Shown in pieces: positions 15,885-24,505 of a DNA stretch of 29,069 bases; the stretch's first letter is position 1, and every line of letters starts with the position of its first letter. Location: NCBI GenBank assembly GCA_964572955.1, contig CAZNGY010000025.1, forward strand, positions 1-29,069. Direction: 5' to 3'. The translations under genes and the position numbers were made by a program. The stretch is from UBA3775 sp964572955. GTDB lineage: Bacteria > Bacillota > Clostridia > Lachnospirales > Lachnospiraceae. The notes beneath the pieces are model-generated. The model worked only from the letters and a program-made list of their open reading frames with translations. It was not told the DNA's origin and ran no database searches.

Positions 15885-16248
15885 AAACCTGAAAAAAATA
15901 AAAAAAAGTCTCACACCCGGTGTGATTGTAATGTTTGTATGCGGACTTGTATTGCTGTCACTGTCATTTTCGGATGAAAATAAAAAAGATACATCAGTGA
16001 AAACAGGCACTATTTCGCAAAGCTATGAGGAAGATGAAAAGTATTATGAAAGCAGACTAAAGGATACACTTGAAAACATGAATGGAGTCGGAAATGCGGA
16101 GGTGTTTATTGCACCTGAAATGACAGGGGTATGTGTATTATGTGATGGAGCTGATGACTATAAGGTTAAAGAACAGATAATTAATGTATGTCAGTCATTA
16201 TTTGATATACCGGCTCATAAAATACAGATATACAGACTGAAAACATAA
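15877..16248 (+). CDS. spoIIIAG: Stage III sporulation protein AG, unusually short
   Basis: SpoIIIAG forms a large ring in the intermembrane space between mother cell and forespore. This copy has 123 residues against about 229 in Bacillus. One transmembrane helix lies at about 15-31. A ring-building-motif domain follows: YYESRLKDTLENMNGVGNAEVFI (56-78), then EMTGVCVLCDGADDYKVKEQI (81-101) and the conserved PAHKIQIY ending. In Bacillus these two parts are separated by a long insertion forming the beta-triangle; here only about two residues lie between them. GGAGG (15865-15869) fixes ATG 15877. The frame is open and the ends are conserved, so this is a compact form rather than a broken gene. 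Confidence 0.9.
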   Translation: MSENLKKIKKSLTPGVIVMFVCGLVLLSLSFSDENKKDTSVKTGTISQSYEEDEKYYESRLKDTLENMNGVGNAEVFIAPEMTGVCVLCDGADDYKVKEQIINVCQSLFDIPAHKIQIYRLKT

Positions 16249-16262
16249 ATTTGGAGGGTGAT

Positions 16263-16955
16263 ATGAAGGAAAACAGTAAAGGTTTTTTTAAAAAGGTTGT
16301 CAGGAAAAATCAGGTAATAATTGCAGCACTTGCAGTTATGATAATAATTGCAGGGTATCTGAATCTTACCGGACAGTCCGGAAAAGTTAATCCGTCGGGA
16401 ACTGAAGCCGAAGAACTTATGGAAAGTAAAGACGCGGAATCGTCGTTGTCGGATGGTAATGTATTTACACAGCCGGATATTGATCCTGCAGATGAGGATG
16501 ACAGAAGCGTTTCCGGTGATGAGGTTGAGGTTTCGGATAACGGCACAGATGCAACGGACGGTGAAATCGGGGATGCGGTTCTTGCAAGCACTGTATTGGG
16601 AAGCGGATTTTTTGGAAATGCAAAACTTAACAGGGAGCAGGTGAGGGCAGCAAATAAAGAAGTGCTTCAGGGAATAATAAATGATTCGCAGGCAGATGAA
16701 ACTTCGAAAAAGACTGCTGCAGAGAGTCTTATTAACATGACGAACGATGCCGGATTAGAGGATGAGCTGGAAACTCTTTTGGAGGCAAAGGGATATGAAA
16801 CCGTGTGTTACATAAATGAAGGTAAAGTTGATATAGTGGTTAATTCAATGTCCCTTACAGATTCGGATGTGGCAAAAATTGAGGATGTGGTTATGAGAAA
16901 GGCCGGAACTGATGCATCAAATATTGTAATTTCAAATGCCGTAACAGAGGAATAA
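16263..16955 (+). CDS. spoIIIAH: Stage III sporulation protein AH
   Basis: SpoIIIAH joins the forespore protein SpoIIQ (or its clostridial counterpart) across the intermembrane space. The 230-residue protein has one transmembrane helix (about 20-37), a long acidic linker rich in Asp, Glu and Ser (about 40-100), and a C-terminal domain (about 120-230). That domain contains LNREQVRAANKEVLQ, the usual long helix of the YscJ/FliF-like fold. ATG 16263 has GGAGG (16253-16257) 5 bases upstream; an in-frame TTG at 16251 overlaps that site and is rejected. It is the last gene of the operon. No clear terminator follows. Confidence 0.94.
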   Translation: MKENSKGFFKKVVRKNQVIIAALAVMIIIAGYLNLTGQSGKVNPSGTEAEELMESKDAESSLSDGNVFTQPDIDPADEDDRSVSGDEVEVSDNGTDATDGEIGDAVLASTVLGSGFFGNAKLNREQVRAANKEVLQGIINDSQADETSKKTAAESLINMTNDAGLEDELETLLEAKGYETVCYINEGKVDIVVNSMSLTDSDVAKIEDVVMRKAGTDASNIVISNAVTEE

Positions 16956-17008
16956 AAGTAAAATTTTCGGATAAAAATGAGTTGTGTATGAACCGTATAA
17001 TTTAACAC

Positions 17009-17037
17009 TTGGAAAAAACGGCGGACTCTGTTATAAT
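17009..17037 (+). promoter_or_regulatory. Sigma-A promoter of the Gls24-to-recN operon, extended -10
   Basis: TTGGAA (17009-17014) is 17 bases from a perfect TATAAT (17032-17037), with TG at 17029-17030. The predicted start is near 17044, giving a leader of about 65 bases. This separates the vegetative operon from the sporulation operon upstream. Confidence 0.8.
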
Positions 17038-17110
17038 GAAACAGCATATAAGGCTGAAAGTGGGGTTAGTCTGCATAAAGCCTCAAATATTTTTGATGGA
17101 GGAAGCATCA

Positions 17111-17497
17111 ATGGGAGAAAAGAATGTAACAAGCTATTCTGCAACTGTAGATATTGAGAATCCATGCGGAAACGTAAAAATAGCTGATGATGTAATTGCT
17201 TCAATTGCCGGGGTTGCGGCAACAGAGGTTGAAGGCGTTGCTTCAATGAGTGGAAATATAACAAATGATATTGTTAAGAAACTGGGTGTTAAGAATCTTT
17301 CAAAAGGTGTTGTAATAAATGTTTCAGATGATGTTGTAACGGTTAAGCTTACACTTTCTCTGAGGTATGGGTACAGCATTCCTAAGACATCTGCAGAGGT
17401 TCAGGAGAAGGTTAAACAGTCAATAGAGAGTATGACCGGACTCAGGGTTTCATGCGTTGATATCAGAATTTCCGGTATTGAGCTTGATAAAGAATAA
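17111..17497 (+). CDS. Asp23/Gls24 family envelope stress protein
   Basis: The 128-residue member of PF03780 has family segments GNVKIADDVIASIAGVAA, a VINVSDDVVTVKLTLSLRYG strand pair, and VQEKVKQSIESMTGL. Proteins of this family are linked to cell-envelope homeostasis; this clostridial type commonly sits upstream of nusB. It is cytoplasmic and has no signal peptide. ATG 17111 is supported by GGAGG (17098-17102). A longer frame opening at TTG 17009 begins inside the promoter and is rejected. Confidence 0.92.
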   Translation: MGEKNVTSYSATVDIENPCGNVKIADDVIASIAGVAATEVEGVASMSGNITNDIVKKLGVKNLSKGVVINVSDDVVTVKLTLSLRYGYSIPKTSAEVQEKVKQSIESMTGLRVSCVDIRISGIELDKE

Positions 17498-17524
17498 GCA
17501 TTAACCTGACTAGGAGGTCCCTTT

Positions 17525-17947
17525 ATGAGACAAACTGACAAAAGAAAACATGTTGTATTTTTAATTTACCTTAGTGAGTTTTATGAGAAAAGCGAGATGG
17601 AGGAACAGCTTGAGCTTTACTTTCATGAATTTGCAGAGAATCTTAAAGATGAAGAAATAAAACAGGTTGTTGAAAGATATAAAAAAGTAAGTGAGAGGCT
17701 CGGAGTTATTGACCCGATGATTGCAGGGGTCAGTGAAGGCTGGAAGCTCGAGCGCATGAGCAGAATTGATCTTGCGATCATGCGAATGGCTGTATATGAG
17801 ATATATTATGATGAAGATGTTCCTGAGGCCGTTGCGATCAGCGAAGCCGTGGTTCTCGCCATGGCATATGGCGGAGATGATGGATCCCAGGCATTTATCA
17901 ATGGTATTTTAGGAAAACTGGAGAAGAACCGAAAGGCCAATGAGTAA
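17525..17947 (+). CDS. nusB: Transcription antitermination factor NusB
   Basis: NusB is an all-helical protein that binds the boxA RNA with S10 (NusE) to form antitermination complexes, mainly on rRNA operons. At 140 residues it has the normal length. Recognisable parts are the basic N-terminus, MSRIDLAIMRMAVYEI and the PEAVAISEAVVLA segment before SQAFINGILGKL. AGGAGGT at about 17512-17518 lies 6-7 bases before ATG 17525. The last 8 bases overlap the start of xseA. Confidence 0.96.
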   Translation: MRQTDKRKHVVFLIYLSEFYEKSEMEEQLELYFHEFAENLKDEEIKQVVERYKKVSERLGVIDPMIAGVSEGWKLERMSRIDLAIMRMAVYEIYYDEDVPEAVAISEAVVLAMAYGGDDGSQAFINGILGKLEKNRKANE

Positions 17948-19235
17948 GATATATACAATTGAGCAGGTAAACTCCTACATTAAAAATATATTTGTCCGGG
18001 ATTGCGTTTTAGGACGCATTTGCATAAAGGGAGAAGTTTCTAATTGCAAATATCATAATTCCGGACATATTTATTTTTCTTTAAAAGATGGTAAATCGCA
18101 GCTTAACTGTGTAATGTTTTCCGGCAAAAGAATGAATGGTCTTGATTTTAAGTTGGAAGACGGACAAAGCGTGGAAGCCGACGGACAGATAGATGTTTAT
18201 GTCAGGGACGGCAATTACAGATTTTACGCCTCATCAATAAAGAAAAGCGGCATGGGGGAGCTTTATGAAAAATACAGTGAGCTCAAAGACAGACTTTATA
18301 AAGAGGGGTTATTTGACAACAGTCATAAGAAAAAAATTCCGAATTATATAAAGACGCTTGGCGTGGTTACCGGAGAAAATGCTGCTGCAATGCACGATAT
18401 TGAGAATGTGACATGGAGGCGTAATCCGTATGTTCGTATCGTTCATGCACCGGCAATAGTTCAGGGAGAACGTGCTGCGTCATCAATAGTTAAGGCATTG
18501 AGAAGACTTGATGCATATGGGACGGATGTGATTATTCTGGGGCGTGGCGGCGGTTCGATAGAGGACTTGTGGTCATTTAACGAGGAAGCTGTTGTAAGGG
18601 CGGTTTATGAATTAAAAACACCGGTAATATCGGCAGTCGGACATGAAATAAACATGGCACTTACCGATTATGCTGCGGATTTAAGAGCCCCTACGCCGAG
18701 TGCCGCAGCGGAAATGGCAGTATATGAATATACTGCTCTCGAACAGTACCTGGTAGATGTTCATTCAGAACTTCTTTATGGAGTGGCATACCGCATAGAC
18801 AGGGCAAGAGACATTCTGGAAAAAAGTGAGAGAAGCATCGAGTATTTTAATCCGGGAAAAATCATCGAAAGAAAAAAGGAAAAGCTTGAGTCGGTCAGAT
18901 ACAGAATGACGGAACTTGCAAGAAGAAATCTTGATGATACAATTCGTACTCTTGAGAGACTTTCTGATGAAATATATGATGAAATGCATAAAAAACTGGC
19001 ACAGACCAGTCATCAGATGGATATTTTTCATGAGAAACTCAGAAGGCTGTCTCCGCTTGAAAAAATTGAAAGCGGCTATGGATATATATCAAAGAATGGT
19101 ATGACAGTTAGAAGCGTAAAAGAGACGGCAGCGGGTGAAAGAATAAGCGTTACATTAAAAGACGGCAGTCTTTTGTGTAATATTGAAAATATTGAATATG
19201 GTGAGTTACAGGTTCGCCATGAGGACAAACACTAA
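17940..19235 (+). CDS. xseA: Exodeoxyribonuclease VII large subunit
   Basis: This is the catalytic subunit of exonuclease VII, which degrades single-stranded DNA and acts with XseB in the cytoplasm. The 431 residues show an N-terminal OB-fold (about 15-100, with GEVSNCKYHNSGHIYFSLKD). The catalytic region includes the RGGGSIEDLWSFN stretch and the SAVGHE motif, and a long coiled-coil lies in the C-terminal part (about 260-370). Its start overlaps nusB by 8 bases. xseB follows after 47 bases. Confidence 0.96.
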   Translation: MSKIYTIEQVNSYIKNIFVRDCVLGRICIKGEVSNCKYHNSGHIYFSLKDGKSQLNCVMFSGKRMNGLDFKLEDGQSVEADGQIDVYVRDGNYRFYASSIKKSGMGELYEKYSELKDRLYKEGLFDNSHKKKIPNYIKTLGVVTGENAAAMHDIENVTWRRNPYVRIVHAPAIVQGERAASSIVKALRRLDAYGTDVIILGRGGGSIEDLWSFNEEAVVRAVYELKTPVISAVGHEINMALTDYAADLRAPTPSAAAEMAVYEYTALEQYLVDVHSELLYGVAYRIDRARDILEKSERSIEYFNPGKIIERKKEKLESVRYRMTELARRNLDDTIRTLERLSDEIYDEMHKKLAQTSHQMDIFHEKLRRLSPLEKIESGYGYISKNGMTVRSVKETAAGERISVTLKDGSLLCNIENIEYGELQVRHEDKH

Positions 19236-19282
19236 AATGTATGACGATATGCTTTTTGCGGGTTTGTTATGAGGAGACAAAT

Positions 19283-19489
19283 ATGGAAGAAATCAATAAA
19301 CCATCATCTCTTGAAGAGGGAATCAGGGAATTGGATGAGATTGTCAGAAAGATGGAAAGTGCTGACATAAGTCTTGAAGAGTCGTTTGAACTGTATAAAA
19401 AAGGTGTTATCCGATTGAAGGATTGTACTGGGATGATAGACAGAATAGAGAGACAGCTTACGATTCTTGAGGAAGGCACAGAGGTCTGA
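19283..19489 (+). CDS. xseB: Exodeoxyribonuclease VII small subunit
   Basis: XseB is the small helical subunit that binds along the coiled-coil of XseA. The 68-residue protein has the conserved LEEGIRELDEIVRKMESAD and LEESFELYKKG segments. ATG 19283 with GAGGAG (19271-19276) upstream is chosen over the longer frame at 19241, which lacks a ribosome binding site and adds non-conserved residues. Confidence 0.95.
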   Translation: MEEINKPSSLEEGIRELDEIVRKMESADISLEESFELYKKGVIRLKDCTGMIDRIERQLTILEEGTEV

Positions 19490-19500
19490 GGTAAAGTTAA

Positions 19501-20430
19501 ATGAATGAAGTAAATGAGTTTAAATATAAATTAGAACAAAAAAAGCAACAGGCGGAAGATGCCGTTAAAAAGTATCTGCCGAAAGAGACAGGGGATGCTG
19601 ATTTTATGAAAGAGGCAATGTCATACAGTGTGCTTAATGGTGGAAAAAGACTGAGACCTATAATCATGCTGGCTTCTTTTGAAGAATTCGGAGGAAATCC
19701 TGAGGATGCAGAAAGAATGGTTTATCCGTTTATGGCGGCCATGGAATTTATTCATTCGTATTCATTGGTTCATGATGACCTTCCGGATATGGATAATGAC
19801 ATGTACAGAAGGGGAAAACTGACTACTCATGCAAAGTATGGTGCAGATATGGGGATTCTTGCAGGAGACGCCTTGCTTAATCTTGCTTATGAAACAATGG
19901 CGACGGCAATTGTTTCAGCAGCATCAAGTGGTGATGCAAGAAAGACTGAGAATGCAGCTTATGCAATGAAGATAATAGCTGAAAAATCAGGAATCTATGG
20001 TATGGTAGGCGGACAGGCGGTTGATGTTAAAAAAACCGGAAGTGTGCTTAATGATCGTGAACTTGATTTTATTTATTCAAAGAAAACAGGGGCACTTCTT
20101 GAAGCATCCGTGATGGCGGGAGCGGTACTTGCGGGAGCCGGAAAAGATGCGGCACACAGTCTTGAAACGGTTGGAAGAAAGGTTGGACTTGCATTCCAGA
20201 TAAAAGATGATATTCTCGACGAAACAAGTACTGATGAAGTGTTGGGAAAGCCGGTTCACAGTGATAAGGAGAATAACAAGACAACTTATGTTACAATACA
20301 TGGTTTGGAAAAATCGCAGCAGGCGGTAGAAGAAATGACGTCTGATGCCGGAAATATACTTGATTCTCTTCTGGGCAAGGAAGGTTTCCTTAAGGAACTT
20401 CTTGTTTCACTTATAGAAAGAGACAGATAA
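19501..20430 (+). CDS. ispA: Polyprenyl synthetase, farnesyl diphosphate synthase type
   Basis: The enzyme condenses isopentenyl diphosphate with allylic diphosphates, giving farnesyl diphosphate for undecaprenyl and quinone-type lipids. The 309 residues contain the first Asp-rich motif DDLPD (92-96) followed by MYRRGK, and the second motif in FQIKDDILDE. The HSYSLVHDD context, with Tyr five residues before the first Asp motif, is typical of short-chain bacterial FPP synthases. The context xseB-ispA-dxs is standard. GAGGTAAAG overlapping the end of xseB provides the ribosome binding site. Confidence 0.94.
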   Translation: MNEVNEFKYKLEQKKQQAEDAVKKYLPKETGDADFMKEAMSYSVLNGGKRLRPIIMLASFEEFGGNPEDAERMVYPFMAAMEFIHSYSLVHDDLPDMDNDMYRRGKLTTHAKYGADMGILAGDALLNLAYETMATAIVSAASSGDARKTENAAYAMKIIAEKSGIYGMVGGQAVDVKKTGSVLNDRELDFIYSKKTGALLEASVMAGAVLAGAGKDAAHSLETVGRKVGLAFQIKDDILDETSTDEVLGKPVHSDKENNKTTYVTIHGLEKSQQAVEEMTSDAGNILDSLLGKEGFLKELLVSLIERDR

Positions 20431-20446
20431 AAGACGAAAAGTCTTT
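20430..20446 (+). other. Short hairpin between ispA and dxs
   Basis: AAAGAC (20430-20435) pairs with GTCTTT (20441-20446) around GAAAA. The dxs ribosome binding site GGAGG begins at the next base. There is no T-run, so it is not a terminator. It may tune dxs translation or serve as a processing site. Confidence 0.4.
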
Positions 20447-20456
20447 GGAGGTAGTT

Positions 20457-22331
20457 ATGGGAATTTATCTAAGCAGGATAAAAGGACCGAATGACATAAA
20501 GAAAATACCGAAGGATAAGCTGCCGGAACTGGCCAAGGAAATAAGACAGTTTCTTATAAAAAATGTTTCGGAAACCGGAGGTCATCTTGCCAGTAATTTG
20601 GGGGCAGTTGAACTTACAATGGCTCTCCATTTGTGTTTTAACCTTCCGGAGGATAAAATAATATGGGACGTGGGTCATCAGTCATATGTTCATAAGATGC
20701 TTACAGGTCGCCTGAATGAAATGAATACCCTGAGAAAATACGGTGGGTTAAGCGGTTTTCCGAAAGAAGAAGAAAGTCCGTGTGATTCATATGATGCAGG
20801 ACACAGTTCAACGAGCCTTTCGGTTGCGGCAGGGTATGCAGCCGGAAGAGATTTGAAAAATGAAAAATATCACATCGCAGCGGTAATAGGTGATGGCTCA
20901 ATGTCCGGAGGCATGGTTTATGAGGCGATGAATAATCTTGCAAGAATAAAGTCAAATGTTATCATCATACTCAATGATAATGAAATGTCGATTTCAAGAA
21001 ATGTAGGCGGTATAGCAACATATCTTGGGCATATAAGAACTGATTCAAAGTATATTGACTTTAAGGGTGATATTGAAAATGTTTTGGGTAAAACGGAATT
21101 TGGTTCAAAAGTTGCATCAAAACTTAAAAAGACCAAGGATTCTATAAGGGATCTTATTATTCCGGGTGAGTTATTCAGAAACATGGGACTCGGTTATTTC
21201 GGACCGGTTGACGGACACAGTATAGAAGATTTAAACAGGGCGATGGAAGCGGCTATGAGTTACAGAGGTGCGGTAGTAGTGCATGTTGTAACAAAAAAAG
21301 GCAAGGGTTATGCTTTCGCTGAGAAAAATCCAAGCAAATTTCATGGTATAAGTGCTTTTGATATGAAGACAGGTGAAATTAAGGCTAAAACGGGTGAAAG
21401 TTATACAAAGGTTTTTGGTGACACTATATGCAGACTTGCTGAAAAAGATTCGTCAATTGTTGCAATTACGGCGGCAATGGCGGACGGAACAGGGTTGGGT
21501 GAATTCAGGCATCGTTTTCCTGAAAAGTTTTTTGATGTAGGAATAGCCGAGGAACATGCAGTAACATTTGCATCGGGGTTGGCATCTTCGGGCATGAAGC
21601 CGGTTGTATGCATTTATTCTACATTCCTTCAGCGTTCGTACGATCAGATAATCCATGATGTCTGTATGACGGGGAAACATGTGGTATTTGTCGTTGATCG
21701 GGCCGGATTAGTAGGGGATGACGGAAAAACACACCAGGGAATTTATGATATTGCATTTCTTTCAACCATACCGGGTATTAAGGTAATATCACCAAAAGAT
21801 AAACAGGAACTTGTTAAATCGCTTGAATATGCATTAAACTGTGAAGGACCGATTGTTGTAAGGTATCCTAAAGGACCGGTTTATGAGAGTGGTTTGGAAT
21901 GTACAGAAATTTTGGATGGAAAATCGGAATTGGTTGCAGAGGGAAAGGACTTGGCAATAATTGCTGTCGGAGGAGTGTTTGAAGCTGCCTGCAATGCAGC
22001 TTATATGCTTGAAAGTGACGGCATAAGCGTGACGTTGGTCAATGCAAGATTTACGTCTCCGATAGATAGTGAAATGTTTTCCAAAATGGCAAAATGGCAT
22101 AAACTTACCGTTGTTATAGAGGAAGGAATTGAGAGCGGAGGATATGGAGAACATGTATCAGCTTTCTTATATAAAAACGGTTACAGAGGCAAATTTGAAA
22201 ACATCTGTCTTCCTGATGATTATATTGAGCATGGAACTCAGGGAGAACTCAGAAAGAAGTACGGACTTGATGCAGAATCCGTATATAAGAGAGTTTCTGA
22301 AAGATATGCATCCATAAGAAAGGATTCCTGA
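20457..22331 (+). CDS. dxs: 1-Deoxy-D-xylulose-5-phosphate synthase
   Basis: This thiamine-diphosphate enzyme joins pyruvate and glyceraldehyde 3-phosphate, the first step of the MEP isoprenoid pathway. At 624 residues it has the normal length. GGHLASNLG (H43), DVGHQSYVHK (H74, H79) and the ThDP-binding GDGSM (145-149) with NDN downstream are present. So are GIAEEHAVTFASGLA, holding the catalytic Glu, and DRAGLVGDDGKTHQG. ATG 20457 with GGAGG at 20447-20451 is preferred over an in-frame TTG at 20445. Its stop overlaps the start of tlyA by one base (TGATG). Confidence 0.96.
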   Translation: MGIYLSRIKGPNDIKKIPKDKLPELAKEIRQFLIKNVSETGGHLASNLGAVELTMALHLCFNLPEDKIIWDVGHQSYVHKMLTGRLNEMNTLRKYGGLSGFPKEEESPCDSYDAGHSSTSLSVAAGYAAGRDLKNEKYHIAAVIGDGSMSGGMVYEAMNNLARIKSNVIIILNDNEMSISRNVGGIATYLGHIRTDSKYIDFKGDIENVLGKTEFGSKVASKLKKTKDSIRDLIIPGELFRNMGLGYFGPVDGHSIEDLNRAMEAAMSYRGAVVVHVVTKKGKGYAFAEKNPSKFHGISAFDMKTGEIKAKTGESYTKVFGDTICRLAEKDSSIVAITAAMADGTGLGEFRHRFPEKFFDVGIAEEHAVTFASGLASSGMKPVVCIYSTFLQRSYDQIIHDVCMTGKHVVFVVDRAGLVGDDGKTHQGIYDIAFLSTIPGIKVISPKDKQELVKSLEYALNCEGPIVVRYPKGPVYESGLECTEILDGKSELVAEGKDLAIIAVGGVFEAACNAAYMLESDGISVTLVNARFTSPIDSEMFSKMAKWHKLTVVIEEGIESGGYGEHVSAFLYKNGYRGKFENICLPDDYIEHGTQGELRKKYGLDAESVYKRVSERYASIRKDS

Positions 22332-23152
22332 TGAAAGAAAGACTTGATGTATTACTTGTTAAAAGAGGACTTGCCGACTCGAGGGAAAAAGCAAAAGCTG
22401 TAATAATGGCAGGTGAGGTTTTTGTTGACGGATCCAGGGAAGACAAAGCCGGAACGATGTTTCCCGAAACGGTTGAGATAACGGTAAAAACTCCTAAGCT
22501 TAAATATGTAAGCAGGGGCGGACTGAAACTTGAAAAGGCAATAAATGAGTATAAGCTTAATCTTACCGGTAAAGTATGTATGGATGTAGGCTCGAGTACG
22601 GGAGGGTTTACCGATTGTATGCTTCAAAATGGAGCTTCAAAGGTTTATGCAATTGACGTGGGAACGAACCAGCTTGCATGGAAACTCAGACAGGATGAAA
22701 GAGTTGTGTCCATGGAAAAAACAAATATCAGATATGTTACTCCTGATGATATAGGAGAAAAAGTTGATTTTGTGTCAATAGACGTTGCGTTTATTTCCTT
22801 GACGAAGGTGCTTAATCCGGTATGGGAACTCATGGCGGATAAAAGTGAAATAGTATGTCTCATAAAACCTCAATTTGAGGCAGGACGTGAAAAAGTCGGG
22901 AAAAAAGGTGTGGTAAGAGATAAGTCAGTACATTTGGAAGTTGTTTTAAAAATGCTTGAATTTGTAAAGGAAAATGGTTTTACACCATTGAATCTTACTT
23001 TTTCACCTATAAAAGGACCTGAAGGAAATATTGAATATCTGCTCCATATGAGAAAAAGTTCAAAAGAAGAAACGGCAGACGTTTCATTTTTTGTTAAAGA
23101 GGCGGCAGAATTAGTTGAGGCGGCACATAATAATCTTGAAAATGAAGCATAG
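22331..23152 (+). CDS. tlyA: TlyA family rRNA 2'-O-methyltransferase
   Basis: The 273-residue protein has an N-terminal S4 RNA-binding domain (RLDVLLVKRGLADSREKAK, about 4-22). Next comes the conserved KYVSRGGLKLEKA (58-70), then an FtsJ-like methyltransferase domain with the SAM motif MDVGSSTGGF (84-93) and IDVGTNQLAWKLR. TlyA enzymes methylate 16S and/or 23S rRNA. The start overlaps the dxs stop, indicating coupling. The position between dxs and nadK is usual in clostridia. Confidence 0.95.
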   Translation: MKERLDVLLVKRGLADSREKAKAVIMAGEVFVDGSREDKAGTMFPETVEITVKTPKLKYVSRGGLKLEKAINEYKLNLTGKVCMDVGSSTGGFTDCMLQNGASKVYAIDVGTNQLAWKLRQDERVVSMEKTNIRYVTPDDIGEKVDFVSIDVAFISLTKVLNPVWELMADKSEIVCLIKPQFEAGREKVGKKGVVRDKSVHLEVVLKMLEFVKENGFTPLNLTFSPIKGPEGNIEYLLHMRKSSKEETADVSFFVKEAAELVEAAHNNLENEA

Positions 23153-23172
23153 AGCAAATACCGGAGACGTGT

Positions 23173-24006
23173 ATGAAACATTTTTGTATTGTTGCAAACA
23201 GAAGCAAAAGCGGAACGGCAGAGCTTGCTGAGGAAATAAAGAAATATATTGAGGAAAATGAAGGGACGTGCTATATTGTTCCACAGGCACCGGAGAATGA
23301 ATATTATACCTTATCTCAGGATATTCCTGATGAGGCTGAATGTATATTGGTTCTTGGGGGAGACGGAACATTTTTGCAGGCATCAAAGGAACTTCATGAC
23401 AAAGACATCCCTTTGTTCGGAATTAATATGGGAAGTCTCGGGTTTCTGACAATGACAGAGGCGTCAAATGCCATATCGGCAATAAAAAGGCTGATGGATG
23501 ATGATTATATACTGGACTATCGTATGAAATTAAAATTATCGTGCGGAGGAAGAAAATCATGTGATGCTTTAAATGATATTGTAATAAGCCGTGGCGGTTA
23601 TTCACAGTTGGTTGGGATAATGGTATATGTAAATGACCAGTTGTTTGGTAAATATGAGTGTGACGGAATAATTATTTCGACTCCTACAGGCTCAACCGGA
23701 TATAATCTGAGTGCGGGAGGACCTATTGTAAAACCCAACACGGGAGTTATGCTTGTGACTCCGATATGTCCTCATGCACTTAATGCCAGAAGTTTCGTGA
23801 TTTCTGCGGGAGATGTGATAAGGATAAAGCTTGGAGGATTCAGACATAATGAATCTGATGATGCATACATAACGGCAGATGGTGTAGGTTATGGAAAGCT
23901 TGGTCAGGGAGAAGAAGTAATAATCAAGAGAGCAGACACAAAATGTAAAATGTGCATGCTTCCGGATTTTTCTTTTGTTGACATGCTTAATACCAAGCTT
24001 ACCTAA
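23173..24006 (+). CDS. nadK: NAD kinase
   Basis: NAD kinase phosphorylates NAD to NADP. The 277-residue protein carries the GGDGT motif (62-66, D64 catalytic), NMGSLGFLT, the NDIVISRG segment and STPTGSTGYNLSAGGP. These are all diagnostic for NadK. GGAGA about 8 bases upstream supports ATG 23173. The gene lies 20 bases after tlyA. Confidence 0.96.
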   Translation: MKHFCIVANRSKSGTAELAEEIKKYIEENEGTCYIVPQAPENEYYTLSQDIPDEAECILVLGGDGTFLQASKELHDKDIPLFGINMGSLGFLTMTEASNAISAIKRLMDDDYILDYRMKLKLSCGGRKSCDALNDIVISRGGYSQLVGIMVYVNDQLFGKYECDGIIISTPTGSTGYNLSAGGPIVKPNTGVMLVTPICPHALNARSFVISAGDVIRIKLGGFRHNESDDAYITADGVGYGKLGQGEEVIIKRADTKCKMCMLPDFSFVDMLNTKLT

Positions 24007-24026
24007 TTTATTGGTTTGGAGGGAAT

Positions 24027-24488
24027 ATGAAATCAGCCAGACATAATCAGATTCTTAATCTGGTTTCCAATTATGAGATTGAGACACAGGAAGAACTTTG
24101 TGACAGACTAAAAAAATCGGGGTTTAATGTAACACAGGCTACCGTATCCAGGGACATAAGAGAACTAAAACTAACTAAGATGATAGGTCCCGGAGGAAAG
24201 CAGATTTATACCAGATACAGGCATGATGTAAAGAGTGAAGATGAAAGTAAAAGACACATCAGAATTCTCAGAGATGCCGTAAAGGTTGTAGACACAGCCG
24301 AAAATATACTTGTGATACGAACCAACATAGGAATGGGATCAGCCGTCGGTGCAGCGATTGATTCGATGATGCTTGACGGGATGGTTGGTTGTATTGCCGG
24401 AGATGATACAATAATGTGTGTCATGAAATCCGGAGAAAAGGCAAATGCAGCAATGGTTTTAATAAACCGACTGCTTGGAAATAATTAA
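24027..24488 (+). CDS. argR: Arginine repressor ArgR
   Basis: ArgR is the arginine-responsive hexameric regulator of arginine metabolism. The 153-residue protein has an N-terminal winged helix with VTQATVSRDIRELKLTK (35-51) and a C-terminal oligomerisation/arginine-binding domain with GMGSAVGAAID and GCIAGDDTI. This is the typical length. GGAGGG shortly before ATG 24027 is the ribosome binding site. An argR gene next to recN is common in Firmicutes; here yebC lies in between. Confidence 0.95.
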   Translation: MKSARHNQILNLVSNYEIETQEELCDRLKKSGFNVTQATVSRDIRELKLTKMIGPGGKQIYTRYRHDVKSEDESKRHIRILRDAVKVVDTAENILVIRTNIGMGSAVGAAIDSMMLDGMVGCIAGDDTIMCVMKSGEKANAAMVLINRLLGNN

Positions 24489-24505
24489 TATACGGAGGAA
24501 TAAAA

